Of a stretch of 64,000 nt of DNA, positions 1-15,200 are shown piece by piece. The notes under the pieces are model-generated. The model searched no databases and was not told where the DNA came from. It worked only from the letters and a program-made list of their open reading frames with translations. The position numbers and the translations under genes are program-made. The DNA is from Steromphala cineraria (lineage: Eukaryota > Mollusca > Gastropoda > Trochida > Trochidae): positions 28,217,296-28,281,295 of the forward strand of contig OU744723.1 in assembly GCA_916613615.1 (NCBI GenBank), in the 5' to 3' direction. The stretch's first letter is position 1; each line of letters begins with the position of its first letter.

Positions 1-69
1 TCAGACTGTCAGGAAGGTGACTAGATGATCTTGACCATGACTTCCAGGAAGTACCAGTTCACCACTTAC

Positions 70-210
70 CACGTATTGAAGCCTGTCAGCTGTGTCCGTG
101 TTGAGAGGTCGCTTCAGTCGGATGACCCCGGAGTCCGGATCCACGTAGAAGAACTGGCGACCAAGCACGTCACTTTCCGGGATTTCGTAGCGTATCTTGT
201 TGTAGGCTTC
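70..210 (-). CDS. Cadherin exon 42 (3'-most in window)
   Basis: 47 codons, phase 0 at both ends. It follows acceptor TTGCAG and ends at donor GTAAGT (plus-strand ACTTAC, 64-69). It opens EAYNKIRYEI and contains VDPDSGVIRLKRPL, the C-to-E strand half of an EC repeat. The usual LDRE is replaced by RPLNTDTADR. The intron runs off the left edge of the window, so further 3' exons are missing. Confidence 0.92.
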
Positions 211-3200
211 CTGCAATAAATACCATTTGTCTTGGTTAGATCATTCATCAAGTTAAATCAGTGACCTTTAAATAACATTTCATCACAAACACTTGTATTT
301 CATTGCTGATCTATTTGAAAGATGAAAAATTGCTTTGATTCTAGATCTCAACCTTAAAACTATTTGCACCAACTAAGTAAACAACCATGATTTTTGTCAA
401 TCCTTTATGGGTAACATAACTGATCAAGTGCATGTGGCAAGTGTGTCAGTAAACCATTTCCCTCCATTGCAATGACTTGGGTAAAGTAACAACCTCTCTT
501 CATCATTAAGTTTGGAATCAGTGAAATCAGTGTTATCACAGTGAAGATGTATGATTTGAACATAACTACCAGACGGTCAGCGTCAGTGGCCTGAACACGT
601 AGCACATCTTGATCTAGAGAGTACTCCTCGGACACGGTGTTGTTGTAGGTCGCGGCAGTGAACACAGGTCTGTTGATGTTGCGGTCCACTTCTATAAAGA
701 CCACCTTTGTGGCAGACTTGGGTGGTTCTCCTCCATCCTCTGCTTTGATTCGCAGCTGCAACAAACAGTGTCAAGTGACTTTCTTAACGCTTCACACTAA
801 ACCAATTCACCCTGAACCTGGAATAGTGCTCACTATTGATTTTTACTGGGTTTACTCGCTACTTTACTCTGGGTTTCCAGAATAGTCATTATCACTTGCG
901 CTTATTCAAGCTTCCAACTAATATAACCACCACAGTTTAGGCTTTTAAACAGGGTTGTCTACAGATTCTTTTGTCTTTAATTTGAAAATAATTATTCCTT
1001 TCTTCTGAAAAGATTGATTCATTTTGTATCATTTGTGAAATCATTGACATTTGTATGAGGTTTTCAGATATGGATAGATGTCAACACTGACAAAGTCTAT
1101 TCCTACTGATTTATGTTTAATCATTTAATGTTTTTGATACACAAAAGTTAAAGTAAAGATGAAAAGAATAAGATGTAGAACTTCAGTAATAAAATAAGAC
1201 TCAAGGTCATTGAATGCATCAGAAATATATTTTTTATTTCACCTCTCATAATTGTTGAAATTCTTCCGAATCGTACAAGATTGAGTATAGAGTGTGTAAT
1301 GGAGTTTTTGGTCACGTGGGTGGTATTTCAGCGATAAGCAGCCAAAAAACTGCATAGAGTGGTGTACTCACTGTGTACAGAGGGTGGAACTCATTGTGTA
1401 TATATACAGAACATCATACGTGTGAATTTTGGTTGTTTGTATTGAACGAGTAGATGTCATGGACACGGAGGAACAACGAGTCCTTGACACCTTTGAGTTC
1501 TATACAAACAATCCAAATGAACACGTATGACATTCTGTATTTGGTATGTAAGTCTCTTTTAAGCTTTTCACAAGTAATTTTGAATTGTTTAAATAAACCG
1601 AGACGACGTACTGCGCATTGATTCATAAGCAAATGAGGCGATGACCCAGAACACGCTTGACTGATGGTTTGATATCTCAATTATCTTTTCATTTTCTTCG
1701 TAGTTAGATGTAAGAGGTAATTTTGTGAAAACGTGTACAGAGCAGCGTACTCACCGTGTACAGAGTGGTGTTCCTAGGGTCCTCTGTGAGGGACTGCTGC
1801 AGTTGGATCATTTCGCCGCTAACATTGAAGTATTGCTGTGCCGGCCCGTCTCCAACTACACTCACGCTCACTCGGTTAAAGGGCACCTGTGCATACACAA
1901 TCAAAAATAATATTGTTTCATTTTTTAATTAAAATATTTCTCAATTTCACGCCAAAGAATAATTAGCAATGAAATACTTGGGTTTATCAGTGAAATAAAG
2001 AGTCTATCAAGCTACAATGACAATGTCTCATATTGTCCATATATGATCAATGGTTTAGGGGGTGAGCCAGCTCATTTTTCATTGGTTGATTTCCGCGCAT
2101 ACTCAACACTGACTGAAGGGGTAAGTTGTTAGATGTAAAGAAGGACTAATGGCATGTAAACTTTACATCTAGTTTTAACAAGATTAAACTACTTTCAGCA
2201 TGTTTAGAAATTAGGAATACTTTAAAAGTTCATTCAGTCACATATTTTTGTTTTCATTTCATATTATAGAATACTAAATGAACTTTACCCATGAAATTAA
2301 CCTGGTATTTGTCAATGTCCATGAAGTATCTTCTATTTCTCACAGTGTGTAATATCAGAATGAACATGACCACCCTTTTCATTTAAGCATTTTCTTCAAG
2401 TGTATCTCAAGACAATTGAAATGATGAAGGTTAGCTTTTTCTTTACTAAGTAAACTTACAGAAAATGAGAAATCAATACGTACAAAATTATCGTTGTCGT
2501 AAGCGGCAGCAATGATTGGTATGGGGCCCAGTGCCATGTCTTCCCGTATTGTGATGCTGGACCTAGACTCCTGGAACCACGGGGTCTCCAGATTCCTCTG
2601 GACATTAACCCTGACATTGGCTAGGGCAAGGGAGGTCCTCGGGGGCTCTCCTCCATCTTGGAGTTGGACCTGGAACTCGTATGAACTGGGCAACTCTCCG
2701 TTGATGGGCTGGTTCAACACAACAGCTCCAGTATTGGCATCAACTCTGAATATCGTAACCCCGTTGCCGCTGCCAGGTACTTGCTGGAATTCAATCTGGT
2801 TGTAGGGCTCCTGGAATGATGAAACGATTAATTGTTGGGAAATTAGGAGATCTGACATGTCTGACATTGTATATAAAGGACTTGAAACCTCACCTCAAAC
2901 TAGGTCAAAATATACAGTTGTATATCAATATTTAACCTTAACAGGCAGCTTTGTAAAATCATGGAGCAAGATATCAATAAATGGATGAACATGTCATTAA
3001 TGAAGCCAATGCAACATGCAATAGAACAAACCACTGTGTCGATATCTTCAGCCAGGATAGTTGTGACCGTGGATCCCACAGGCAGGGTCTCGTTGATCAC
3101 AGTGATATATTGGGTGCTCTGGAATGACGGAGGGTACAGGTTCCTCTCCACGGAGATAACCACCACTGTTGTGTTGGTCTTAGGGGGCTGCCCGTTGTCC

Positions 3201-6200
3201 CTCGCCACAACCCTCAACTGAAAGGTAACAACTCCTTGTAGACTTCAAGTAAAGACTATATATCATTGAGGGCAGACACAGAGTGGGTGTAAATTAGGAT
3301 ATGGTGCAAAATGGAATACGTCTCCAAATTCTCTATTGCACGGCAAATTACGTTTCTACTTTTTTCAAGCTTCGGCAATCCCCAGAACTTTTGAAGGTAA
3401 CAATCAATTTCCTAATTTAAAGATGGGAACAAATGTATATCAATGCATTGGTTATAAACCTACTTTTTATAATGATATTACAGAATAATATAGTGCACAT
3501 GAGAAACTAGTGTTATCATTTATAAAGAAACTGTAAGACACTTTGAAAAGGAAATCCTGAATCAAATTCTGAAAACATTGCGAAAAGTGAACTTAGGTTT
3601 CTCCTATTCAAGACATTAATATGGAATTACTTTTATCACTTCACTTTGCTTTCACACTTGAGAAAATTCTCTCTAACGTTTAACTATGAAAGGAATAGAG
3701 AAAATAAAAAGATAATTGAGGTAACAAATCATCAGTCGAGCTGGTGAAGTCATCGCCTTGTTTGCTTTATGTCTCAGAAAATTTAAGCAATTCAAAAGTA
3801 CTCATTTAAAGGTTAAAAAGAGAGTATTTAACAAATACAGAATGTCATATGTGTGCAATTGGGTTGTTTGTATGGAATTCAAAGATGTCATGGACGCACA
3901 GAAACAACTTGTTCTTCCCTGTCCATGGCATAGATCGCCTTGTTCAATACAAAGACAAAATGCTCAGAAATGACGTTCTGTATTATGTATTGCTCTGTTG
4001 AAGTCAGAGTGTTCCGTACTTTACAACACTGGATGCAATAGCTATCAAACATGATATTACTTATTTGAAAAATGATCAAAGTGCCCTAGGACCTTGTCAC
4101 CATTATCTCGAAGTCTCTGGAACAACACAGTAGAGATTTGGAGACATCTGGTGCCACGTTATATCACATCTCACTGGTGTTTGTATATTCAGCAAATATA
4201 AACTGTCACAATATTTGAAGACAATGTAACACAAATATCATGTCAAGAAGGATTATGACACACCCTGCTGAACTCAACATCAGTAGGCAGGGAAGCATAA
4301 GGTTGGAAATACATACATAGAATTTGTCTTCCTTAATGGACTGTAGAGATTGCTTGACTTGGATCGCCCCAGAGTTAGTTAGTGTGAAGAAGTTTTCGGC
4401 TGGGTCATCTCCAATAACTTCGTAGGAAACTTGCTCAAATGTCCCCTGGAATCAACGTTAACAAATTAAACAAATACATGCAATATTTGTGAACATATTG
4501 GGTTGGTGAAATGTCCTACGTGTAGCTATCTATTAGGGCACATGCATGTGTTATCATCAATACGCAGCAAGCACGCCATGATTAATTAAGTAAAATTAAT
4601 TAGTTTAAACTACATAATTGATCACAAAATGATGAGGACGTTCTCCAAGTTAGATACCTTCTCCTAGCTTAATCCAAGTACATAGACCCTTGGCATAAAT
4701 ACATGTAGACATGTTTCATATATACAATAACAAAACTTAATGTAATATGATAATAAATGTGAGAATTGCCAAGCATAATAATTAATCTCAACCAATAATG
4801 ATATCAATATTTAATTTTAATCGTCAGCTCTGTAAGACCAGTTAGGCACACGCTAAACACTATCACCAGAAACAGAATAATTATGGATTGAGAAATTGAC
4901 AGACAGGGTGATGACCATATCCTACAGTATTTATAACATTTCGATGAGATAAACAGCTTCTAATTATGTGTGAAATGTAAAAACTTATAATCCAATAGTT
5001 TCCTGACACTAATGACTGAAAAATTGCCTAACTTCTATTCACCCACTTACATTTTAACAAAATTGGATTCCTTATATAATGATTAAACTGGCCTTTCAGT
5101 AGGCTGCAAACCATATATGACACATTGACTCATATTGCATCCTTACCGGATCATCTGCGTCAGTAGCCCGGAGGTTGACTCCAGTCAGGAAGGAGTTGGC
5201 AAGGAAAGCATCCTCGCGCACTGTGGCAGCGTAGGGGAGTCGCACCCACTGTGGAGCGTGCTGGTTGTGGTACACACGCACCTCTACTGCAGCCATGGAA
5301 GGGGCCATGCGGGGCGGACTGCCTCCGTCACTCACATTCACCACCAGCTAGAGGTTATATACATATCAATATAACACACAGTACTGCACTACCTTCACTG
5401 GTTAAGTCTTGATGTTAACTGATGAGTAAAGAAATGAACTGGCAATAATCTTTTAATCAGCCTTGCATCTTTCTCTTGCACAGTCATATTAATAAAAGCA
5501 ACAGTGTGTTTTTCTTAAGTACAAAGTTCAGAATAAGTAACATTGGCAACTGTCCAAATGTTTGCAAGGTGAAGTTAAGGTTGCACAATGTGAGCACGGA
5601 ACTGACATGCTTGAGAGGAGTGAGACAGTTAACTCACATTGTAGGTGTTCCTTGAGTTTGACAGCAGGGAGGACTTGATCCTGATCTCCCCGTTGTCTGG
5701 GTTGATCATGAAGTATGGGGAGGCCAACTCGTCACCCACAAGGGAGAACTGCACTGTATTGTAGGGGACCTGCAATGAAGATCTGAATGAATACCAACTG
5801 TACCAATGTCAGTCACCTTCTCTTCCTCAATTGTCTGAGAAACAAGAATTTTTCTCAAATGTCTCTTGCTTAATTGTCAAAATCTGTATGGGACCTGAGA
5901 TGTTTAATCATAATAAAGACATTTACTTGTCTAAGATACGTACGTGATAAATGAATTTGTTTTGATAAAGATTAAAATTGTTTCATTTGACTCCTACATC
6001 ACTGCTTAATGACACTTGTGAACACATCCACTAGCAACTGACCTGTTCATCATCGTCGTCTGCCACTATGGTATACACGATTTCATTGAAGCCGACGTCT
6101 TCATTTATTTGCACAGTGTCACGGTAGGTAGGTCCCCTGGGGCGTATGAGTCGAGGGGCGAAGAGGTTTCTGTTGACAGTCACGCGGAACGTAGTGTACG

Positions 6201-9200
6201 ATATCTTCCTTGGTGTCCCGCCGTCTCTCGCTGACACCGTAATCTAAAATAGATGAGAATATACTGTTAACTTTGAAATATTTGGAATGTACTTTGTTTA
6301 TAAACCTTAAGTTTCTGCAGTTTACCGATCTATAAGAAAGGTCAGTTTTCCCACAAGTAATAAAAATAGAATTATTTATTTACTACTGGGTATGTGTGTG
6401 ATTTTATGTTTATTTTGAAATAGTTATTAACGATTTTAAAGTTTCCATTAAACAATGAAATAACAAGTTTTTCATCCATAGAATTACTCATGTCTTCCCT
6501 ATACCTTCAACTTCCAGAATGCCACTCAATCAGATATTAAAGTATGTATCATATCCATCAACTTCCAGAATGCCACTCAATCAGATATTAAAGTATGTAT
6601 CATATCCATCAACTTCCAGAATGCCTCTCAATCAGATATTAAAGTATGTATCATATCCATCAACTTCCAGAATGCCACTCAATCAGATATTAAAGTATGT
6701 ATCATATCCATCAACTTCCAGAATGCCTCTCAATCAGATATTAAAGTATGTATCATATCCATCAACTTCCAGAATGCCACTCAATCAGATATTAAAGTAT
6801 GTATCATATCCATCAACTTCCAGAATGCCTCTCAATCAGATATTAAAGTATGTATCATATCCATCAACTTCCAGAATGCCACTCAATCAGATATTAAAGT
6901 ATGTATCATATCCATCAACTTCCCGAATGCCACTCAATCAGATATTAAAGTATGTATCATATCCATCAACTTCCAGAATGCCACTCAATCAGATATTAAA
7001 GTATGTATCATATCCATCAACTTCCAGAATGCCACTCAATCAGATATTAAAGTATGTATCATATCCATCAACTTCCAGAATGCCACTCAATCAGATATTA
7101 AAGTATGTATCATATCCATCAACTTCCAGAATGCCACTCAATCAGATATTAAAGTATGTATCATATCCATCAACTTCCAGAATGCCACTCAAACAGATAT
7201 TAAAGTATGTATCATATCCATCAACTTCCAGAATGCCACTCAATCAGATATTAAAGTATGTATCATATCCATCAACTTCCAGAATGCCACTCAATCAGAT
7301 ATTAAAGTATGTATCATATCCATCAACTTCCAGAATGCCACTCAATCAGATATTAAAGTATGTATCATATCCATCAACTTCCAGAATGCCACTCAATCAG
7401 ATATTAAAGTATGTATCATATCCATCAACTTCCAGAATGCCACTCAATCAGATATTAAAGTATGTATCATATCCATCAACTTCCAGAATGCCACTCAATC
7501 AGATATTAAAGTATGTATCATATCCATCAACTTCCAGAATGCCTCTCAATCAGATATTAAAGTATGTATCATATCCATCAACTTCCAGAATGCCACTCAA
7601 TCAGATATTAAAGTATGTATCATATCCATCAACTTCCAGAATGCCACTCAATCAGATATTAAAGTATGTATCATATCCATCAACTTCCAGAATGCCACTC
7701 AAACAGATATTAAAGTATGTATCATATCCATCAACTTCCAGAATGCCACTCAAACAGATATTAAAGTATGTATCATATCCATCAACTTCCAGAATGCCAC
7801 TCAATCAGATATTAAAGTATGTATCATATCCATCAACTTCCAGAATGCCACTCAAACAGATATTAAAGTATGTATCATATCCATCAACTTCCAGAATGCC
7901 ACTCAATCAGATATTAAAGTATGTATCATATCCATCAACTTCCAGAATGCCACTCAAACAGATATTAAAGTATGTATCATATCCATCAACTTCCAGAATG
8001 CCACTCAAACAGATATTAAAGTATGTATCATATCCATCAACTTCCAGAATGCCACTCAAACAGATATTAAAGTATGTATCATATCCATCAACTTCCAGAA
8101 TGCCACTCAATCAGATATTAAAGTATGTATCATATCCATCAACTTCCAGAATGCCACTCAATCAGATATTAAAGTATGTATCATATCCATCAACTTCCAG
8201 AATGCCACTCAATCAGATATTAAAGTATGTATCATATCCATCAACTTCCAGAATGCCACTCAATCAGATATTAAAGTATGTATCATATCCATCAACTTCC
8301 AGAATGCCACTCAATCAGATATTAAAGTATGTATCATATCCATCAACTTCCAGAATGCCACTCAATCAGATATTAAAGTATGTATCATATCCATCAACTT
8401 CCAGAATGCCACTCAATCAGATATTAAAGTATGTATCATATCCATCAACTTCCAGAATGCCTCTCAATCAGATATTAAAGTATGTATCATATCCATCAAC
8501 TTCCAGAATGCCACTCAATCAGATATTAAAGTATGTATCATATCCATCAACTTCCAGAATGCCACTCAATCAGATATTAAAGTATGTATCATATCCATCA
8601 ACTTCCAGAATGCCTCTCAATCAGATATTAAAGTATGTATCATATCCATCAACTTCCAGAATGCCACTCAATCAGATATTAAAGTATGTATCATATCCAT
8701 CAACTTCCAGAATGCCACTCAATCAGATATTAAAGTATGTATCATATCCATCAACTTCCAGAATGCCTCTCAATCAGATATTAAAGTATGTATCATATCC
8801 ATCAACTTCCAGAATGCCTCTCAATCAGATATTAAAGTATGTATCATATCCATCAACTTCCAGAATGCCACTCAATCAGATATTAAAGTATGTATCATAT
8901 CCATCAACTTCCAGAATGCCACTCAATCAGATATTAAAGTATGTATCATATCCATCAACTTCCAGAATGCCACTCAATCAGATATTAAAGTATGTATCAT
9001 ATCCATCAACTTCCAGAATGCCACTCAATCAGATATTAAAGTATGTATCATATCCATCAACTTCCAGAATGCCACTCAATCAGATATTAAAGTATGTATC
9101 ATATCCATCAACTTCCAGAATGCCTCTCAATCAGATATTAAAGTATGTATCATATCCATCAACTTCCAGAATGCCTCTCAATCAGATATTAAAGTATGTA

Positions 9201-12200
9201 TCATATCCATCAACTTCCAGAATGCCACTCAATCAGATATTAAAGTATGTATCATATCCATCAACTTCCAGAATGCCACTCAATCAGATATTAAAGTATG
9301 TATCATATCCATCAACTTCCAGAATGCCTCTCAATCAGATATTAAAGTATGTATCATATCCATCAACTTCCAGAATGCCACTCAATCAGATATTAAAGTA
9401 TGTATCATATCCATCAACTTCCAGAATGCCACTCAATCAGATATTAAAGTATGTATCATATCCATCAACTTCCAGAATGCCACTCAATCAGATATTAAAG
9501 TATGTATCATATCCATCAACTTCCAGAATGCCACTCAATCAGATATTAAAGTATGTATCATATCCATCAACTTCCAGAATGCCACTCAATCAGATATTAA
9601 AGTATGTATCATATCCATCAACTTCCAGAATGCCACTCAATCAGATATTAAAGTATGTATCATATCCATCAACTTCCAGAATGCCACTCAATCAGATATT
9701 AAAGTATGTATCATATCCATCAACTTCCAGAATGCCACTCAATCAGATATTAAAGTATGTATCATATCCATCAACTTCCAGAATGCCACTCAATCAGATA
9801 TTAAAGTTTGTATCATATCAACTCTTTCATGACAGTATCTCACAGCGAAAGAAAACTGATTCTCTTTCTGTAAGTAAATGTGATAAATCCTAAATCTAAA
9901 ATATCAATCAACAATATTTTCACAGATACAGTAGCAAGAATTCATCAACATTTAGACAACTCTGTTCTACTCCCAAGGGTTTGAAAAAAAGGTATTGTGA
10001 ACATTGTTTTGGACAGAGCGGACTTGTAATATTGTAGTAAGCATGTTGTGAATTACCCCGTATGAGGACTCTGTGTCTCGATTGATGGGGCGGTCCAGAG
10101 AGATAACCCCTGACCTCTCGTCTATCGTGAACCTCGCCACGGTCATACTCACTATCTCGTAGGTCACAGTTCTATAGGCAAGCTGAAACCAAATTATGAC
10201 AGCATTCAAGGTTCATTCAAATCTTAATGTCACACAATACTAACCAGTCACTATCTGAATATCATATATTTTGGGCAACTTCATGCTCATACTACATCTT
10301 ATTTAACAAGTTTATGTAAATTGATAAATTCTGCTTAGTTTCAAAACTCACAAATACATGATCATGGTCCAGTTCAATCAAAAATTCAATATCTTACATT
10401 ATCTTTATATCTTTCCATAATGTAACACATGGAACTGGCAGTACAAAGTTTGGGAGTGACACTGAGCCAGATGAAGAAAGGGACTCTACTTGGTCAAGTC
10501 CAAATGAAAATATGCCTGAACAATATAGAAAGTTATATCATTTACATAATAGACACCGACCAATTACATATATAGATATTGGTGTTTCTTCCTCAACAGG
10601 AAATGTTGGTAATGTCCACTAAGTGGAAATCTGAGAAGCAAATCCAGTTCCTGAAGTTTGCCATAGAGCATCTGTAAATCTGCGTCACACCCCACCCACA
10701 CCCAATCTGCTACTATTAGACAAGTACCAGTGTGTCACTGTCGGTGGCTGAAACGGTCTGTACGAAGGTGCCAGCGGTTCCAGTTCTCTGCACTTCAGTG
10801 TCATAGTTGGTGGACTCAAACCGGGGAGGGAAGAGGTTTCTCTGGACCGTGACTGTGACGGAGGCAGAAGGGTTGGCGGTCAGGGCTCGGGACCCTCCAT
10901 CAGTCGCGCTCACACTTAGCTGCAAACATACACAATTAGCAATTAGCTCTCTTTCATTTCTGTTGAGTGTTTAACTTCCTGCAAGTTGCACTGAGTACCT
11001 TCACAGCAGACAGCTAGGGCATGCCTCAACACAAATGTAGAAGTCATAGGTCAAACAAGATTTTAATCATGAATTGTAAGTGTTAGTTTTTCAGACGTAA
11101 TTGCAACGATAAAGTGTAACCTACCCGATACTCTGTGTTGGTGTCATAGATTAGGTTGTTGATGACAATGATGTCACCATTAGCTCTGTTGACTTCAAAA
11201 TATCGCATCGTATTAGAACTGGCACTGACACTGTAGGTTACCTCGTTATTTGGCTTCTGAAATTTGAAATCAAATAGCAATAAAAACATATAAAATTGCA
11301 AATACACATATTTAATGTTGAAAGAAGAAAGACTTGATGTAAATCTTAATGTTTTGTGGAGATGTGGATATACAAGCCAATATCCTTAGAGGTTCCATTT
11401 TCTCTTCCAAGAGTTTGATAATGTCCTGTTTTATGTATAGTACAGATAGAAGACAGAGGAATTAACACATTAAACTGGGCAACTCACCGAACTGTCTGCA
11501 TCTAATGCTAAAACTGAAGTAATAACAGAGCCAATGTTGATTGACTCGTTGATTGTCACTTGCACATTGATGTTGCCTTGAAACACTGGTGGGTTGATGT
11601 TACGGTTGACGTTTATTTCCACCAAGGCGATCACAAACTTGACTGGTCGACCCTTGTCAGCTGCCTCCACGTATATCTTAAACATTGATTGTAAACATGC
11701 ATTCAAAATTTCAAGGAAAGAGGATCTTTTACCAAAATTAGGGGTAATGATGCATTAAAAGATACCTTTTACAATATTTTTGATGTAATGCATGATGAAA
11801 AGGTTGACAAAAACCAGAAAGGGTTAATCGTAAATTGATGCATATTGATTTTGACATAACCATTGAGAATCAAGTATCTAGCACTGTTTTATAAGAATTA
11901 TTATTTTTACTCTCCCATTATAAATATCTTCAAAAATCTACAGAGTTATAAATAATTGTGTTATAACAATATGTGCTTACCAAATGTTCAAGACATAATA
12001 ATTTATCATTACAATACAATGTCAACAGGGCAATTTCTTTAAATAATGTAAATTTTCTCAGTAATTGTAATAGACAGGAAATACCAAACAGTGTCCTGCA
12101 TCATTTTTAATCTATTAAACCTGTTAAGGGTATCAGTATATGATTTGGTTTTGCTTGTTAAAAACAAAACCACTCACTCACTTCATAAAGATGTTCTTGG

Positions 12201-15200
12201 ATGGGAGGTAGTTTCTCTATTTATAACAACACAGATTAGTGGCATATAACATGTGTCAAAATACCTGATATTTTGCTTGCTGTTCAGTTTTTAGTGAATC
12301 AGGATTTCTTGCAGTAATGATTCCAGTTGTATTGTCAATGACAAATCGGTCTAGAGCTTCAGCGGGCCCAGTAATTGAATACTCCAGCGTGTTGAATCCT
12401 CCCTGGCAACATGAAACATGGGACATGACATGACGAGTTGATTATAGGACCTCCCAGATTGATGATTGAGGGCATTTATATCATACAGCGATTACCATAT
12501 GAAATAATGTAAATCAGTAAATGAGAAAAGATAATGAACAACAGTTTACTAGTCTTTCAATCAAATATTAAAATTCACCAAAAAAATTGTGTTTTCTTAT
12601 TAAGATATCACTGTTAATCCCAATGTGTTTAACTTGGCAATAAAAAAACAAAACATTCCATTCTTACAAACAATCCTCAATTCCAGGTTCTTGATTCTTA
12701 TACCTTCGAGCAAAAAAACATGAGACAATTTTAGATTAACTGTTTTTTTAATATTTGACAGATTTAGATAATTGATAAACAAATTCTTAAAATAGGCAAA
12801 ACAATGGTCAGTCTACTATTTCTCGTTATACACTGTGAAACGTGCATGAAAATAGATTTGTTCAAATCCTCTGCTTTTCTGAAAAAAAATTGTGCACCAT
12901 TTTTGCTGCCAAGAAATTGAAGTTTTTATTCGTTCCCACAGTTTCATATTTAAACAAACCACGTCATATCAGTGACAAGACATAGGGTCATGATGATATA
13001 CATATACATCTCTATGAAACGTCAGAAAAAGAATATGAAATTACATGTTAGATCAAAGATAAGGAAACCATTTATTTTCAAAATTTTGTTCGTTATTATT
13101 TCTTTTTGCAATACATTTTTCAGCTTGGTAAATCAATTTTAACATTTTCAAAAAGTTACCAAGTTTTGGAATTATATTTTTGATATTGCATATGTAAAAA
13201 GGTCTTTTTGTTGAGAAAATAATTTGGTTTAGTATTTTTTAAAAATAAAAACTACCAAACCAAAAAAAATATTTTGTTATTTTTATTTCTAGCTTGGGAT
13301 AGGTTTTTAGCCAATTCTCAACATCATTCCAAAATATCTTGGTTTCATTGCAATCCAAATAAACATGACATATGGATTCCTGCGTGTCATTACAAAAACT
13401 ACAAGTGTCGTTATCTATCAGTTTCATTTTTAAAGCTCTCTTTTTGAATATATAATACCATGTTAAAACTTAAATTGAAAATCAATGAGTTTGACATCCA
13501 TAAAACCATAAATGTCAAAAATCTTATGACATTCTATGTCACAGTCAAAAAGGTTTTCCCATTTCAAACATATCTTAAGTTTTCTGTCATCAGAGATGAG
13601 TTTATCATAAAATATTCTAGATCCTTTGGATAGTGAAATAAGGCTTTTGTTACAGGAAGTAATATTTATGTTATTAATTGGTATCATATTTTTATCATTT
13701 ATAGTTTGTATCCATGGCTTTGGCAATAAATTAATAACATAATTGTAATCTAACACTGTTCCTCTGATGCCATACATAGATTTAAATGTTTCAAAAGGCA
13801 TAAAACCTGATATGTCACATAAGTCTTTAATTGATAATATTCCTCTGTCAGCCCAATGTTTTATAAAGTGGTGTGTATTTTTTAAATTGTGATTAAACCA
13901 AAGGGGCTGAGCTAGGATATCATCAATATTATCATTATCTATTTAATTCTTCTTACAGTATCTACTCCATGCCTTAAGAACGTCAAGCCAGTATGGATTA
14001 TTAATATCAAAAATTTCTATACCATAAGCCCCCAATTTGAATATATCGTTAAAGGGTATTTTGCAAGGGTTATCTACAGACTCTTTTTTACAGTAAAGTC
14101 TCGAAGTGGATATTTTTAAAGCATCAATAAATGTTTTTATATCAATCATCCTTAGACCACCTTCTTTTTTCAATCTTTTCATAGTAACCCTTTTTATCTT
14201 ATCATTTTTGTCATTCCAAATAAAATTAAAAAATATTTTTTCAAGTGAAGAGATGAAAGAATCTGGGGGATTAAGTAATGCGCTAAATATATGGACTAAT
14301 TTTGAAACTGCTAATGTCTTAATAACTGTAATCTTTCCCATTAAAGTCAGATGCCTTTTTCTCCAAATGGCTAATAATCTATTAATTTCTTCCAGCCTTT
14401 TTCTAGTATTAGTTACCCATAAGTCACAGAGTGTTGGGGTAAATTTGATACCCAATATTTCAAATTCCCCACTGTGCCATTCTATCTTTATATCCTTACA
14501 TAGTTTTTCATGAATATTTGCTTTTGAGCCTATCCAGATTGAAATTTTCGAGTTACTAACGAAAAACAAATTTTGGAATTGTCTCATTTTTTTTGCTGGG
14601 AGCTATATATTGAAGACTAGAGTAGAGCAGCCATGCACTACACCCACCTCCTGACTGTCGCTGTCTGAAGCTCGTACTGTGATGAGGTCTAGGTGGAGGT
14701 CACGCTCCTCCACGGTCGTGTTGTACACTTCCTGCGAGAAGGACGGCGGGTTGTTGTTCCTGTACACGTTTATTTGAACTGTGGCGTTGAATGGTGCAGA
14801 CAGAGGCGGGGCTCCGTTGTCGGTAGCGCTCACCCGGAACTGAAACAGGAAATAACCAGCAATAACTCAGAGTGACTTATTCTCTGTCAGATCAGTACTG
14901 AAAAAGTGGTCATTTGTTATTTTGTCAGGGTCATCCAGGTATAAAATGACATATCATATTCTTCAAATGTTGATTTATTACTTATACAATATGCTTATCT
15001 AAGTTGAAACATATTTGTCAAAGCCATCACTGTAGTAATGCAGTTCAAATGATTGCATCACTGATCAGGATTGACCCTCAAATTTATCATATAAATACAA
15101 AATGTCATGAGATTTGGTCCCCTTTGAATCTATCTATCTGATGTAGTATGGTATGCTGTTTCCAGTTGACCGTACTTAAACCGTCTTCTACCCTTTGTCT

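Noticed and set aside
6519..9893. 1,124-codon plus-strand open frame encoding 17-residue repeats
   Set aside because: It is a direct consequence of a 51-bp period with no stop in one frame; it lies in an intron of a well-supported gene on the other strand, and has no non-repeat domain.
14106..14513. 135-codon plus-strand frame
   Set aside because: Antisense of the LINE coding region; no independent support.
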